64,000 nucleotides of DNA from Gordonia heveisoli (GTDB lineage: Bacteria; Actinomycetota; Actinomycetes; Mycobacteriales; Mycobacteriaceae), in the NCBI RefSeq assembly GCF_030315745.1, contig NZ_JASXSH010000017.1, positions 1 through 64,000 of the forward strand, in the 5' to 3' direction. The notes below the pieces were generated by a model. The model was not told the DNA's origin. It saw nothing but the letters and a program-made list of their open reading frames with translations, and did not search any database. Position 1 is the first letter of the stretch. The number at the start of each line of letters is the position of its first letter. Shown here piece by piece: positions 16,292 to 25,407 of the stretch. The translations under genes were made by a program, and so were the position numbers.

Positions 16292-18475
16292 GTGACAATC
16301 GCCACGTCGTCCGAGCAGATTGCCGTCCGTCACGCCATCGCCACCTGGGCCGATGGGGTGACGACAACCGAACTGGTTCGGTCGGATATCGACAAGCCGC
16401 GTGACCAGTGGGTGGGACTGCTCGGCCAGCTCGCCGAATTCGGGGTCTTTGCGGCTGCGGTCGCCGAGAACCGGGGCGGACTCGGCGCGCAGTTCGCCGA
16501 CGTCGCGGCGATGCTCGAACAGTGCGGCTCCAGCCTCGTCCCCGGGCCGCTGGGCTCGACGGTGGCCGCTGCGATCCTGCTCGGACGGGCCGATGACGAC
16601 CGCGCCGAGTCTCTGGTGGCAGGACTCGCCGCCGGTGAACTCGTCGCGGTGACGCCCGTTCGCGCCTATGCGGGCGACGACGTTCCCCGCCTCGCCGACG
16701 GTCGGGTCGACCTCGGCCTGGTCGCCGGATATGTCGACGGTGCCGCCGTGCTGACCCGGCTGTCGGTCGCCGATGTCGTCGGCTGGTGGGTCATCCCGCC
16801 GGGTGTCGGGGTCGCCGAAGTCGTGCCGCAGGCGCCCTTGGACGGCACTGCCTCGGTGTCGCGGGTCGCGGTTGAGGGCATCGCGGTCGCCGACCTGCTC
16901 GGCATCGACGCCGCCGACGCGGAACTCGCGGCCGGACTGCTGTCGGCGACGATCGCGGCCTATCAGAGTGGGGTGACCCGCTGGGCTCTCGACACCGCGG
17001 TCGACTACGCCAAGGTTCGCACCCAGTTCGGGGTGCCGATCGGTTCTTTCCAGTCGATCAAGCACATCTGTGCGCAGATGCTGTGCCGCAGTGAACGGGT
17101 CACCGCGGTGGCCTGGGATCTGGCCGGTGCGATCGACGATGTGCTCACCGGCGGTGCCGCCGATGCCGTCGATCAGTTGCGGGTCAGCCGACTGGCCGCC
17201 GACGTCGTCGTGGCCGTCGAACCGGTCGCCAACACCAAGGACTGCATCCAGATCCTCGGTGGCATCGGATTCACCTTCGAACATGACGCCAATCTCTATC
17301 TGCGCTCGGCGCTCGCGGCGCAGGTGACTCTGGGGCGGGGGCACGCACAGCGGGTGGCACTCGCCGAAGACGGTCTGGCCGGTATCCGGCGGCGGTTCAC
17401 CCTCGACCTGTCCGAGGTCGAGGGTCGTCGGGATGAGGTGCGCGCCCAGGTGGCGGCGATCGCGGCAGCCGGTGGCGACGATCAGCGTCGGCTGCTGGCC
17501 GAGTCCGGTTATCTGACCCCGCACTGGCCGGCACCCTACGGTTTGGGCGCCGACGCCGCGTTGCAGTTGCTCATCGACGCCGAGTTCGACGCTGCCGGGG
17601 TCAACCGGCCCGATCTGGTGATCGCGGGCTGGGCCATCCCGACGATTCTCGAACACGGCACCGACGCTCAGCGGAAGCGATTCGTGGCGCCGACGCTTGC
17701 GGGTGAGATCGTCTGGTGCCAGCTGTTCTCCGAGCCGGAGGCCGGTTCCGATCTGGCTGCGCTGCGGACCCGGGCGGTACGCGTCGACGGCGGCTGGAAG
17801 TTGACCGGACAGAAGATCTGGACGTCGCAGGCGCACAACGCCCAGTGGGCGATCTGCCTCGCCCGCACCGATGCCGACGCGCCGAAACACAAGGGTATTA
17901 CCTACTTCCTCATCGACATGGCCTCGCCTGGCCTCGACATCCGGCCGCTGCGGGAGATGACCGGGCGGGCGAATTTCAACGAGGTGTTCCTCGACGACGT
18001 TGTCGTTCCCGACGACTGCGTGGTCGGCGAGGTCAACGGCGGCTGGCGACTGGCCCGTACGACGCTGGCGAATGAGCGCGTGGCGATGGGCGGCTCCGGG
18101 CTGGGTAAGGAGATGGAGTCGCTGCTGCGTCAGGTGGCCGGGATGGATCGGGAGCTGACCGGTGGCGAGTTGGGGGAGATCGGCGAACTGGTCGCCGACG
18201 CACACGTTGGCCGGGTCCTCGATGCCCGTGCGGTGACGCAGCGACTGGCCGGCCATGATCCGGGCGCGGTGGCGAGTGTGCGGAAGTTGATCGGTGTCGA
18301 GCACCGGCAGGCGGTGCCCGAGGTCGCGTTGGCTCTGCTGGGTGCCGAAGGGCTGGCGGCCACCGATGCCGCCGACACGGTCCTGCAGAACCGGTGCTTG
18401 TCGATCGCCGGCGGCACGACCCAGATCTTGCGCACGGCGGCGGCGGAACGCATTCTCGGTTTGCCCCGTGGGTGA
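16292..18475 (+). CDS. chsE3: Fused two-domain acyl-CoA dehydrogenase, FadE34/ChsE3 type
   Basis: A 727-residue protein from GTG 16292 behind AGAGGAATTATC. It is two acyl-CoA dehydrogenase chains in one. Residues ~1-360 resemble an alpha subunit (YAKVRTQFGVPIGSFQSIKH, QILGGIGFTFEHD) without a catalytic base. Residues ~390-727 resemble a beta subunit (QLFSEPEAGSDLAALRTRA, FNEVFLDDVVVP, catalytic Glu in LANERVAMG, IAGGTTQILR). In M. tuberculosis FadE34 (ChsE3, ~711 residues) oxidises the C5 side-chain steroid CoA ester and lies next to kstR, as here. FAD is the cofactor, with electrons passing to ETF. KstR regulation is indicated by the operator 36 bases upstream. Confidence 0.9.
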   Translation: MTIATSSEQIAVRHAIATWADGVTTTELVRSDIDKPRDQWVGLLGQLAEFGVFAAAVAENRGGLGAQFADVAAMLEQCGSSLVPGPLGSTVAAAILLGRADDDRAESLVAGLAAGELVAVTPVRAYAGDDVPRLADGRVDLGLVAGYVDGAAVLTRLSVADVVGWWVIPPGVGVAEVVPQAPLDGTASVSRVAVEGIAVADLLGIDAADAELAAGLLSATIAAYQSGVTRWALDTAVDYAKVRTQFGVPIGSFQSIKHICAQMLCRSERVTAVAWDLAGAIDDVLTGGAADAVDQLRVSRLAADVVVAVEPVANTKDCIQILGGIGFTFEHDANLYLRSALAAQVTLGRGHAQRVALAEDGLAGIRRRFTLDLSEVEGRRDEVRAQVAAIAAAGGDDQRRLLAESGYLTPHWPAPYGLGADAALQLLIDAEFDAAGVNRPDLVIAGWAIPTILEHGTDAQRKRFVAPTLAGEIVWCQLFSEPEAGSDLAALRTRAVRVDGGWKLTGQKIWTSQAHNAQWAICLARTDADAPKHKGITYFLIDMASPGLDIRPLREMTGRANFNEVFLDDVVVPDDCVVGEVNGGWRLARTTLANERVAMGGSGLGKEMESLLRQVAGMDRELTGGELGEIGELVADAHVGRVLDARAVTQRLAGHDPGAVASVRKLIGVEHRQAVPEVALALLGAEGLAATDAADTVLQNRCLSIAGGTTQILRTAAAERILGLPRG

Positions 18476-18546
18476 GTGCTCAACGCGGCGTGGAAAGTGC
18501 CGATAAGCACCCGAAATCGGCCGGTGCACGGATAGTCTGATACAAC

Positions 18547-18560
18547 TAGAACAGGTTCTA
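18547..18560. promoter_or_regulatory. KstR operator of the chsE1-ltp2 operon
   Basis: TAGAACAGGTTCTA, identical to the site at 16242, lies 23 bases before the chsE1 start. A GAGGAGG ribosome binding site follows. It shows that the igr-like operon has its own KstR-controlled promoter, separate from chsE3. Confidence 0.9.
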
Positions 18561-18583
18561 ATTCTTCAGCGAGGAGGCTCCGG

Positions 18584-19705
18584 GTGGACTTTGCCCTGGA
18601 CGGGACCGCGATCGCGGTCCGCGACGTCGCCGACGACGTCTTCGCCCGTCACACGCCCGACTGGGAGTCGACCTTCGGACGGCGCGGCGAGGCTGTGCCC
18701 GACGGCGGTTTCGACGGCGCGCTCTGGCAGGCATTGGTGGACGCCGGGCTGATGGTGCTGCCCCTGCCCGCCGAGTTCGACGGCGACGACGTCGGGATCC
18801 TCGGCGTGCTCCCATTGCTGCGCCGGATGGGCGAGGCGGCCGCGGTCACCCCGGCCCTCGGCACCCTCACCGCGGCCGGGGTGTTCGCCGCGGTCGACGG
18901 TGCGGTGTGGCAGCGTTTCGGTGCCGCCCTCACCGGTGGCGGGTTCGCGGCCATCGCGCTCGGCGAACACGGCGATGCGCTCAGCGGCACCCCGCGCACC
19001 ACGCTGCGGGGCGGTCGCCTCACCGGGACCAAGGTCGGCGTGCTGCATGCGGCCGGGGCCTCGCTCCTGCTCGTCGCGTGCGACGCGGGGATCGTCGTGG
19101 TGTCCGCGGACGCTCCGGGCGTGCGCATCACCCGCACGCCCGCGTCCAGCGGCTGGGGCGAATTCACCGTGACCTTCGATGATGTCGAGGTCGCCGACGA
19201 CGATGTCATCGGCACCGACATCGCCGTGCTGCGCGACCGGTACCGACTGGTCCTGTGTGCCTACGCCGACGGCCTCGTATCCGGAGCCACCCGGCTGACC
19301 GCCGACCACGTGTCCACGCGCGAACAGTTCGGCAAACCGATCGCGCTGTTCCAGGCGGTCGGGCAGCAGCTGGCCGACATCTATGTCGTCGGCCGGTCGC
19401 TGAACCTGGCGACCACCGCTGCGGCCTGGCGGCTCTCCGAAGGGCTCGATCCCAGTGAGGATCTGGCCATCGGCACCTACTGGGTCGCCGACGAGGTGCC
19501 CGCCACCACCCGCACCATGACGCATCTGCACGGCGGGGTCGGCGTGGACATCTCCTATCCATTGCACCGCTATTTCTCCATCGCCAAGGATCTCGCGCGT
19601 CTGGCCGGGGGCGGAGCCGTCCGCCTCGACGAACTCGCCGACGTGCTGGAGGCCGATTCCGATTCGCCCGCCGCCAACTCCACCGGGGTGTCCGATGTTC
19701 ATTGA
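18584..19705 (+). CDS. chsE1: Acyl-CoA dehydrogenase alpha subunit ChsE1 (FadE28)
   Basis: A 373-residue protein from GTG 18584 behind GAGGAGGCTCC. It has the alpha-type features STREQFGKPIALFQAVGQQLA and HLHGGVGVDISYPLHRY, and no Glu at the catalytic helix (LVLCAYADGLVSGATR). In M. tuberculosis ChsE1 (FadE28, 339 residues) pairs with ChsE2 in an alpha2beta2 enzyme that dehydrogenates the propionyl side chain of 3-oxochol-type CoA esters during sterol side-chain removal. The reading frame overlaps chsE2 by 11 bases, consistent with coupled synthesis of the partner. It is the first gene of the igr-like operon; the cyp125 gene found there in mycobacteria is absent. Confidence 0.92.
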   Translation: MDFALDGTAIAVRDVADDVFARHTPDWESTFGRRGEAVPDGGFDGALWQALVDAGLMVLPLPAEFDGDDVGILGVLPLLRRMGEAAAVTPALGTLTAAGVFAAVDGAVWQRFGAALTGGGFAAIALGEHGDALSGTPRTTLRGGRLTGTKVGVLHAAGASLLLVACDAGIVVVSADAPGVRITRTPASSGWGEFTVTFDDVEVADDDVIGTDIAVLRDRYRLVLCAYADGLVSGATRLTADHVSTREQFGKPIALFQAVGQQLADIYVVGRSLNLATTAAAWRLSEGLDPSEDLAIGTYWVADEVPATTRTMTHLHGGVGVDISYPLHRYFSIAKDLARLAGGGAVRLDELADVLEADSDSPAANSTGVSDVH

Positions 19706-20858
19706 TCTCACCGACTCCCAGCGCGCGCTGCGTGACGAGATCCGGCACTACTTCGCCGATCTGGTCTCGCCGGACGAGGCGAAGACGATGCTCACCGAGC
19801 GCCATGGACCCACCTACCGGGAGGTCATTCGCCGCATGGGTCGCGACGGCTGGCTCGGTGTCGGCTGGCCGAAGGAATACGGCGGCAAGGGTTTCGGTGA
19901 CATCGAACAGCAGATCTTCACCAATGAAGCGGTTCGCGCCGACGTCCCGCTGCCGTCGGTGACCCTGCAGACCGTCGGGCCGACCCTGCAGGTCCACGGC
20001 ACCGAAGAGCAGAAGCAGAAATTCCTGCCCGCCATTCTGGCCGGTGAGGTGCATTTCGCGATCGGCTATACCGAACCGGAGGCCGGTACCGACCTCGCGT
20101 CGCTGACGACCAGTGCGGTTCGCGACGGCGACCATTATGTCGTCAACGGCCAGAAGATCTTCACCACCGGCGGGCATGACGCCGATTACATCTGGCTGGC
20201 GGTGCGCACCGACAAGGAGGCCCCCAAACACAAGGGCATCTCGATCCTCATCGTCGACACCACCGACCCGGGGTTCAGCTGGACTCCGATCATCACCGCC
20301 GACGGTGCCCACCACGTCAACGCGACCTACTACAACGATGTGCGCGTGCCGATCTCGATGCGAGTGGGCGAGGAGGGCGGCGGCTGGAAGCTGATCACCA
20401 CCCAGCTCAACCACGAGCGCGTCATGCTCGGACCGGCCGGACGCATCGATGGTCTGGCCGGCCGCATCCGGGAGTGGACACAGCGCCCGGGTCCGGACGG
20501 CACGGTCATCGCCAAACATCCCGACGTGCGGCGCGCCTTGGCTCAGATCGACGCCTACGCCCGCATCAACGAGTTGCTCAACTGGCAGGTCGCCTCGACC
20601 GGTGAGGCCATCTCGATGGCCGACGCCGCGGCGACCAAGGTGTTCGCGACCGAGCGGGTGCAGACGGTGTGCCGGATGGTCAACGAGATCATCGGCCGTT
20701 ACGGCGATTTCACCGACCCGGAGACGGCGGCTCTGGTGGACTGGCTCGACGTCCAGCAGAAGCGGCATGTGGTCATCACCTTCGGCGGTGGTGTCAACGA
20801 GGTCATGCGCGACATGATCGCGACCGCGGGTCTGGGTCTACCCCGGGCGAAGCGCTGA
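19695..20858 (+). CDS. chsE2: Acyl-CoA dehydrogenase beta subunit ChsE2 (FadE29)
   Basis: A 387-residue protein, the same length I recall for FadE29 of M. tuberculosis. It contains the flavin-site motifs IGYTEPEAGTDLASLTTSAV and VNGQKIFTTGG and the catalytic base Glu241 in QLNHERVML; the C-terminus is FGGGVNEVMRDMIA. It supplies the active base to the ChsE1-ChsE2 alpha2beta2 dehydrogenase acting on the three-carbon side chain of sterol degradation intermediates. It overlaps chsE1 by 11 bases and is followed 34 bases later by chsH2. Confidence 0.93.
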   Translation: MFIDLTDSQRALRDEIRHYFADLVSPDEAKTMLTERHGPTYREVIRRMGRDGWLGVGWPKEYGGKGFGDIEQQIFTNEAVRADVPLPSVTLQTVGPTLQVHGTEEQKQKFLPAILAGEVHFAIGYTEPEAGTDLASLTTSAVRDGDHYVVNGQKIFTTGGHDADYIWLAVRTDKEAPKHKGISILIVDTTDPGFSWTPIITADGAHHVNATYYNDVRVPISMRVGEEGGGWKLITTQLNHERVMLGPAGRIDGLAGRIREWTQRPGPDGTVIAKHPDVRRALAQIDAYARINELLNWQVASTGEAISMADAAATKVFATERVQTVCRMVNEIIGRYGDFTDPETAALVDWLDVQQKRHVVITFGGGVNEVMRDMIATAGLGLPRAKR

Positions 20859-20892
20859 TGCGGAGGACGGTACCGATGGAGGACGACAACCG

Positions 20893-21966
20893 ATGAGCGT
20901 CATCGACGATCGCAGCGACGCCGAGCAGATCCGCGCCGCCGCGCAGGTCATCATGGACTCCGGGTCGAGCGCGCCCAAGGCCGGTCGTGATCCGATCAAC
21001 CAGCCGATGATCCACAACTGGGTCGAGGCGATGGGGGATGAGAACCCCATCTACACAGACGAATCCGCGGCACGCGCGGCCGGGCATCCGGGCATCGTCG
21101 CCCCGCCGGCGATGGCGCAGGTGTGGACGATGCGTGGTCTGCACGGGGTGCGGGCCGACGACGATCCGCTGGGGCGGGCCACCGAACTGTTCGACGCCGC
21201 CGGCTTTACCTCGGTGGTGGCGACCAACTGCGACACCGAATACCACCGGTACACGCGTCCGGGCGAGGAGGTCGCCATCTCGGCCGAACTCGTCGAGGTC
21301 GTCGGACCCAAGAACACCGCCCTGGGCGAGGGGTGGTTCTTCACCACCCGCAACGTGTGGTCGGTCGGTGACGAGGTGGTCGCCGAGATGCGGTTCCGGA
21401 TCTTGAAATTCCGTCCGGCGGCGAAGGATTCGGCCACGTCGGAGGCGGCGGAGCGCACACTCGACCCGGTACCCGAGGATCTCGATCCGAGTCGAATGCT
21501 CAAGCCGAGCGTCTCGCGTGACACCGCATTCTTCTGGGACGGCGTCGCCGCACACGAACTACGCATCCAGCAGACCGCGGACGGTTCGTTACGGCATCCG
21601 CCGATCCCCGCCACCTGGAAGCCGCGCGCCGCGGACGGAGTCGTCCCCGAGACCGACTATGTGGTCGCCGCGGGTACCGGCACGGTGTACAGCTTCGTCG
21701 TCCACCGCGCCCCCAAGGTGCCCGGACGTCAGTTGCCGTTCGTGGTGGCACTGGTCGAACTGGACCGCGACGCAACCGGTGCGTCCCTGGCGAATCCGGT
21801 CCGGCTGCTCGGCGAGCTGCGTGACGTCGACCCGGCTCGGGTGGCGATCGGCATGCCGGTCACCACAACATTCCTGGACTTTCCCGCCGACGAGGCCACC
21901 GGAAATCCGGCCTGGACCCTGTACGCCTGGACGCCGGCCGAATCCGATGCGACCGAAGGACACTGA
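20893..21966 (+). CDS. chsH2: ChsH2: MaoC-like hydratase subunit with C-terminal DUF35 domain
   Basis: A 357-residue protein from ATG 20893. Residues ~1-185 are a MaoC-like hot-dog domain (MIHNWVEAMGDENPIYTDESAARAAG). The hydratase motif reads GDENPIY, so the usual His is a Tyr, consistent with a non-catalytic subunit. Residues ~205-357 are a DUF35/OB fold (TGTVYSFVVHRAP, FVVALVELDRD, VTTTFLDFP). In M. tuberculosis ChsH2 pairs with ChsH1 to hydrate the steroid enoyl-CoA, and its DUF35 part binds the aldolase Ltp2. The order chsH2-chsH1-ltp2 is preserved here. The DUF35 part lacks the Cys zinc ribbon seen in the fusion protein at 41371. Confidence 0.92.
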   Translation: MSVIDDRSDAEQIRAAAQVIMDSGSSAPKAGRDPINQPMIHNWVEAMGDENPIYTDESAARAAGHPGIVAPPAMAQVWTMRGLHGVRADDDPLGRATELFDAAGFTSVVATNCDTEYHRYTRPGEEVAISAELVEVVGPKNTALGEGWFFTTRNVWSVGDEVVAEMRFRILKFRPAAKDSATSEAAERTLDPVPEDLDPSRMLKPSVSRDTAFFWDGVAAHELRIQQTADGSLRHPPIPATWKPRAADGVVPETDYVVAAGTGTVYSFVVHRAPKVPGRQLPFVVALVELDRDATGASLANPVRLLGELRDVDPARVAIGMPVTTTFLDFPADEATGNPAWTLYAWTPAESDATEGH

Positions 21967-21970
21967 CGCG

Positions 21971-22399
21971 ATGACGAGTCTTGCCATGCCTCCTGTCGCG
22001 GTTGCTGATGTACTGCCACCGCTGACCATCGAGGCGACACCGACCTTCGTCGTGGCCACCGCGCTGGCCACCAGAGATTTCCAGGATGTCCATCACGACC
22101 GGGACCTAGCCCAGGCCAAGGGATCCAAGGACATCTTCGTCAACATCCTGACCGACACCGGTTTGGTGGAGCGCTATATCACCGACTGGGCCGGTCCCCA
22201 TGCCCGGATCCGTTCCATCGCACTGAAACTCGGTGTGCCCTGGTATTCCTACGATTCGGTGACCTTCGTCGGCGAGGTGACCGAGATCGCCGAAGACGGC
22301 GTCGTCACGATCGCGGTGACGGGCAGCAATTCGTTGGGTAAGCATGTGATCTCCACCGTGAAGCTCACTCTCGGTGCCGTGATCGGGGAGGCGGGCTGA
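21971..22399 (+). CDS. chsH1: ChsH1: MaoC-like enoyl-CoA hydratase subunit
   Basis: A 142-residue single hot-dog protein from ATG 21971, five bases after the chsH2 stop. It carries the active-site segment TRDFQDVHHDRDLAQAKGSKDIFVN with Asp and His, then NSLGKHVISTVKLTLG at the C-terminus. With the MaoC half of ChsH2 it should form the hydratase of the three-carbon steroid side chain, supplying the catalytic residues. Its stop shares a base with the next start (TGATG), so translation is coupled to ltp2. Confidence 0.92.
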   Translation: MTSLAMPPVAVADVLPPLTIEATPTFVVATALATRDFQDVHHDRDLAQAKGSKDIFVNILTDTGLVERYITDWAGPHARIRSIALKLGVPWYSYDSVTFVGEVTEIAEDGVVTIAVTGSNSLGKHVISTVKLTLGAVIGEAG

Positions 22400-23571
22400 T
22401 GGGCACGTTGTCGGGTAAGGCCGCGATCGTCGGAATCGGCGCGACCGAATTCTCCAAGGACTCCGGCCGCAGCGAGCTCCGCCTGGCCGCCGAGGCCGTG
22501 TCCGCCGCGATCGCCGACGCAGGGTTGACTCCAGCCGACGTGGACGGCCTGGTCAGCTTCACCATGGACACCAACGCCGAGATCGCCGTCGCCCGGGCGG
22601 TGGGTATCCGGGAGATGACCTACTTCTCGCGGATTCACTACGGCGGCGGCGCGGCCTGCGCCACCGTTCAGCAGGCGGCGATGGCGGTGGCCACGGGCGT
22701 CGCTGACGTGGTTGTCGCCTATCGTGCCTTCAACGAACGGTCTGGCCTGCGGTTCGGCCAGGTCAACAGCGCGGTCGCCAACCAGGAGAACTCCTCGGGC
22801 ACCGACAATGCGTTCAGCTACCCGCACGGGCTGTCCACCCCGGCTGCCTTCGTGGCCATGGTCGCCCAACGCTATATGCACGATTACGGTGCGACCAGCG
22901 CGGACTTCGGGCAGATCGCCGTCGTCGACCGCAAGCATGCGGCCACCAACCCGGCCGCCTTCTTCTACGGCAAGCCGATCACCCTGGAACAGCATCAGGA
23001 GTCTCGCTACATCGCCGAGCCGTTGCACCTGCTCGACTGCTGCCAGGAATCCGACGGCGGCGTGGCGATCGTGGTGGTCTCCGCCGAACGCGCCAAGGAC
23101 CTTCCGCATCGTCCGGCGATCATCGCCGGGGCGGCCGCGGGCAGCGCCGACGATCAGTTCATCATGACCAGTTACTACCGTGATCATCTCGCGGGCCTGC
23201 CGGAGATGGGGCTGGTCGGTCGGCAGTTGTGGGCCCAATCCGGGCTGGGACCCGACGACGTGGACCTGGCCATTCTCTACGACCACTTCACGCCATACAC
23301 GCTGATGCAGTTGGAGGAGCTCGGCTTCTGCGGCCGCGGTGAGGCGAAGGATTTCGTCCGTGAACCCGGCGCTTTGGAAGTCGGTGGCCGGTTGCCGCTC
23401 AACACCCACGGCGGCCAGCTCGGCGAAGCCTACATTCACGGTATGAACGGCATCGCCGAAGCTGTCCGGCAGTTGCGCGGAGACTCGGTCAATCAGGTTC
23501 CCGACGCCCAGCGCGTTGTGGTCACCGCCGGAACCGGTGTTCCGACAAGTGGCTTGGTGCTAACAGCATGA
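22399..23571 (+). CDS. ltp2: Ltp2: thiolase-fold steroid side-chain retro-aldolase
   Basis: A 390-residue thiolase-like protein (mycobacterial Ltp2 is 386). It opens with KAAIVGIGATEFSKDSGRSELRLA and ends VVVTAGTGVPTSG. The conserved NTHGGQLGEAYIHGMNGIAEA segment is present. The classic thiolase Cys-Gly-Ser motif is not seen; the corresponding area reads YGGGAACATVQQAA. Ltp2 with the DUF35 domain of ChsH2 cleaves the beta-hydroxy steroid CoA into androstenedione and propionyl-CoA, the last side-chain step. It is the end of the KstR-controlled igr-like core; 77 bases separate it from the CoA ligase gene. Confidence 0.93.
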   Translation: MGTLSGKAAIVGIGATEFSKDSGRSELRLAAEAVSAAIADAGLTPADVDGLVSFTMDTNAEIAVARAVGIREMTYFSRIHYGGGAACATVQQAAMAVATGVADVVVAYRAFNERSGLRFGQVNSAVANQENSSGTDNAFSYPHGLSTPAAFVAMVAQRYMHDYGATSADFGQIAVVDRKHAATNPAAFFYGKPITLEQHQESRYIAEPLHLLDCCQESDGGVAIVVVSAERAKDLPHRPAIIAGAAAGSADDQFIMTSYYRDHLAGLPEMGLVGRQLWAQSGLGPDDVDLAILYDHFTPYTLMQLEELGFCGRGEAKDFVREPGALEVGGRLPLNTHGGQLGEAYIHGMNGIAEAVRQLRGDSVNQVPDAQRVVVTAGTGVPTSGLVLTA

Positions 23572-23648
23572 ACTCGACCCCATTGTCAGTCCGCTTCCCA
23601 GTAGTTGTTTCACAATCGACGCCCCCGGGTCGATAAGGAGATCTCACG

Positions 23649-25292
23649 ATGAAATTCAACCTCGCCGATGTCTTTGAGACAGTGGCTGATTCGGTCCCCG
23701 AGCGGATCGCGGTCAGCTACCAGGGACGCCAGATCAGCTATGCCGAACTCGACCAGATGTCCAATCAGGTCGCCCATCTACTGGCGGGTGCCGGCATCGG
23801 GGCCTTCGACAACGTCGCACTCTTCCTGAAGAACAGTGTCGAACATGTCACGAGTCTGCTCGGGCTGCTGAAGATCCGGGCGGTGCCGGTCAACGTCAAC
23901 TACCGCTACACCAACGCCGAACTCCAGTACATCTTCGACAACTCGGATTCGGCCGCGATCGTCGTCGAGTTGCCGGAACACCAGCGCAGTGTGGCAGCCG
24001 TCCTCGCCGACAACCCGACTGTGCGGGTCGTCTTCGTGATCGGCGAGATCGTCGACGAGCTGACCGCGGCGGCGGCCGCACTCCCGGACGGTCGCAAGGT
24101 TCAGATCATCGCTTTCACCGATTCTGAGAAGCTGTCGGCAGAACGGGATTTCGAGGAGCGCAACGGCGAAGAGCTGTACTTGATCTACACCGGTGGAACC
24201 ACCGGCTTCCCCAAGGGAGTCATGTGGCAGCACGACGACTTCTTCCGCAAGCCGCTCTCGGGCGGCAATCCGTACGGTGAACCACGTAAGGATCTCGACG
24301 AGATCGCTACTGCGGTGAAGGATTTCCCGGGGTTGGCCTTCGCGCTGACCGCGCCGCTGATGCACGGAGCCGCCTCATACTCGCTGTTCACCTTCTTCAA
24401 CCTGGGTTCGCGGTTGGTCATCCAGCGCGAGTTCGACGCCGAGGCGATAGTCAACGAGATCGAGTCGGAGAAGGTCAACATCGTGCTCATCGTGGGTGAC
24501 GCGATGGGGATGCCGCTGGTCGAGGAGATGGAACGCCGCAAGGATGAGGTCGATCTGTCGTCGATGTTCTCCATCACCTCCGGCGGTGCCCTGTGGTCGC
24601 AGCACGTGCGTGAGCGGATGCTCGCCGTCAAGCCGGATCTGGTGCTGCGAGACAACTTCGGGGCGTCGGAGTCCGGTAATGACGGTGAGATCAAACTGGA
24701 CGAGAATGGTCGTCTGAAGTCGCCGCCGTCGGAGCGGATGATGGTTGTCGACGAGCGGTTGAACCAGATCGAGGCCGGGTCCGGCGAAGTCGGCTACATC
24801 GCACGTATCGGCAATGTGCCGTTGGGCTACTACAAGGATCCGGAGAAGAGCGCCAAGACCTTCCCGACGCTGCCGGACGGCCGCCGCATCTCGGTACTGG
24901 GTGACATGGGCACCGTGGAAGCCGACGGCAGCATCGTCTTCCTTGGCCGCGGTTCGCAATGCATCAACACCGGCGGTGAGAAGGTCTACGCCGAAGAGGT
25001 GGAGGCGGTCCTGCACGCACATCCCGCGGTGGCCGATGCGCTCGTCGTGCCCGCGCCGGATCCCAAGTACGGGCAGCGGGTCGCTGCGGTGGCCCGGCTG
25101 ACCGACGGTGCCACCGAGCCGAGTCTCGGTGAGATCCAGGACTTCTGCCGCCAGACGCTCGCCGGGTACAAGGTGCCGCGCACGATCGTCTTCGTCGACG
25201 AGGTCAAGCGAACCCCGGCAGGTAAGGCCGACTACCGCTGGGCGAAGGCGACTGCGGCCGACGCGGCCGAATCCGCCGGCGCACCCGCCTGA
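23649..25292 (+). CDS. Steroid-type acyl-CoA synthetase (FadD19-like)
   Basis: A 547-residue adenylate-forming CoA ligase from ATG 23649 behind ATAAGGAGATCTC. It shows the phosphate loop LIYTGGTTGFPKGVMWQHDD near residue 180, the LRDNFGASESG region, the hinge and C-terminal domain LGRGSQCINTGGEKVYAEEVE, and the catalytic Lys region TPAGKADYRWAK. Length and the YTGGTTGFPKGVMW variant place it with FadD19-type steroid side-chain ligases, which activate C24-C27 sterol carboxylates. Which side-chain length it prefers cannot be read. It follows ltp2 on the same strand and is closed by a strong hairpin at 25314. No KstR site is seen in the short gap before it, so it may be read through from chsE1. 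Confidence 0.85.
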   Translation: MKFNLADVFETVADSVPERIAVSYQGRQISYAELDQMSNQVAHLLAGAGIGAFDNVALFLKNSVEHVTSLLGLLKIRAVPVNVNYRYTNAELQYIFDNSDSAAIVVELPEHQRSVAAVLADNPTVRVVFVIGEIVDELTAAAAALPDGRKVQIIAFTDSEKLSAERDFEERNGEELYLIYTGGTTGFPKGVMWQHDDFFRKPLSGGNPYGEPRKDLDEIATAVKDFPGLAFALTAPLMHGAASYSLFTFFNLGSRLVIQREFDAEAIVNEIESEKVNIVLIVGDAMGMPLVEEMERRKDEVDLSSMFSITSGGALWSQHVRERMLAVKPDLVLRDNFGASESGNDGEIKLDENGRLKSPPSERMMVVDERLNQIEAGSGEVGYIARIGNVPLGYYKDPEKSAKTFPTLPDGRRISVLGDMGTVEADGSIVFLGRGSQCINTGGEKVYAEEVEAVLHAHPAVADALVVPAPDPKYGQRVAAVARLTDGATEPSLGEIQDFCRQTLAGYKVPRTIVFVDEVKRTPAGKADYRWAKATAADAAESAGAPA

Positions 25293-25313
25293 TCCACCAC
25301 ATATAGCGACGAG

Positions 25314-25353
25314 ACAGCGCCGCGTCGGGACCGAAGGCCCGACGCGGCGCTGT
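25314..25353 (+). terminator. Hairpin terminator after the CoA ligase gene
   Basis: Sixteen-base perfect arms (25314-25329 and 25338-25353) with an eight-base loop, followed by TTGTCGTG. It lies 22 bases after the stop and before the convergent MFS gene, so it may stop transcription from both sides. Confidence 0.85.
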
Positions 25354-25407
25354 TGTCGTGATGCGCTGAGGAGCGGGGCCTCGCGCGGGGAGTCCTTGTG
25401 CGGCCGA

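Noticed and set aside
16253-18529. A 758-codon open frame on the minus strand opposite the fused dehydrogenase gene
   Set aside because: It is a GC-rich antisense shadow: the plus-strand frame has all acyl-CoA dehydrogenase motifs, a ribosome site and a KstR operator, while the antisense product is His/Arg/Gly-rich with no motif.
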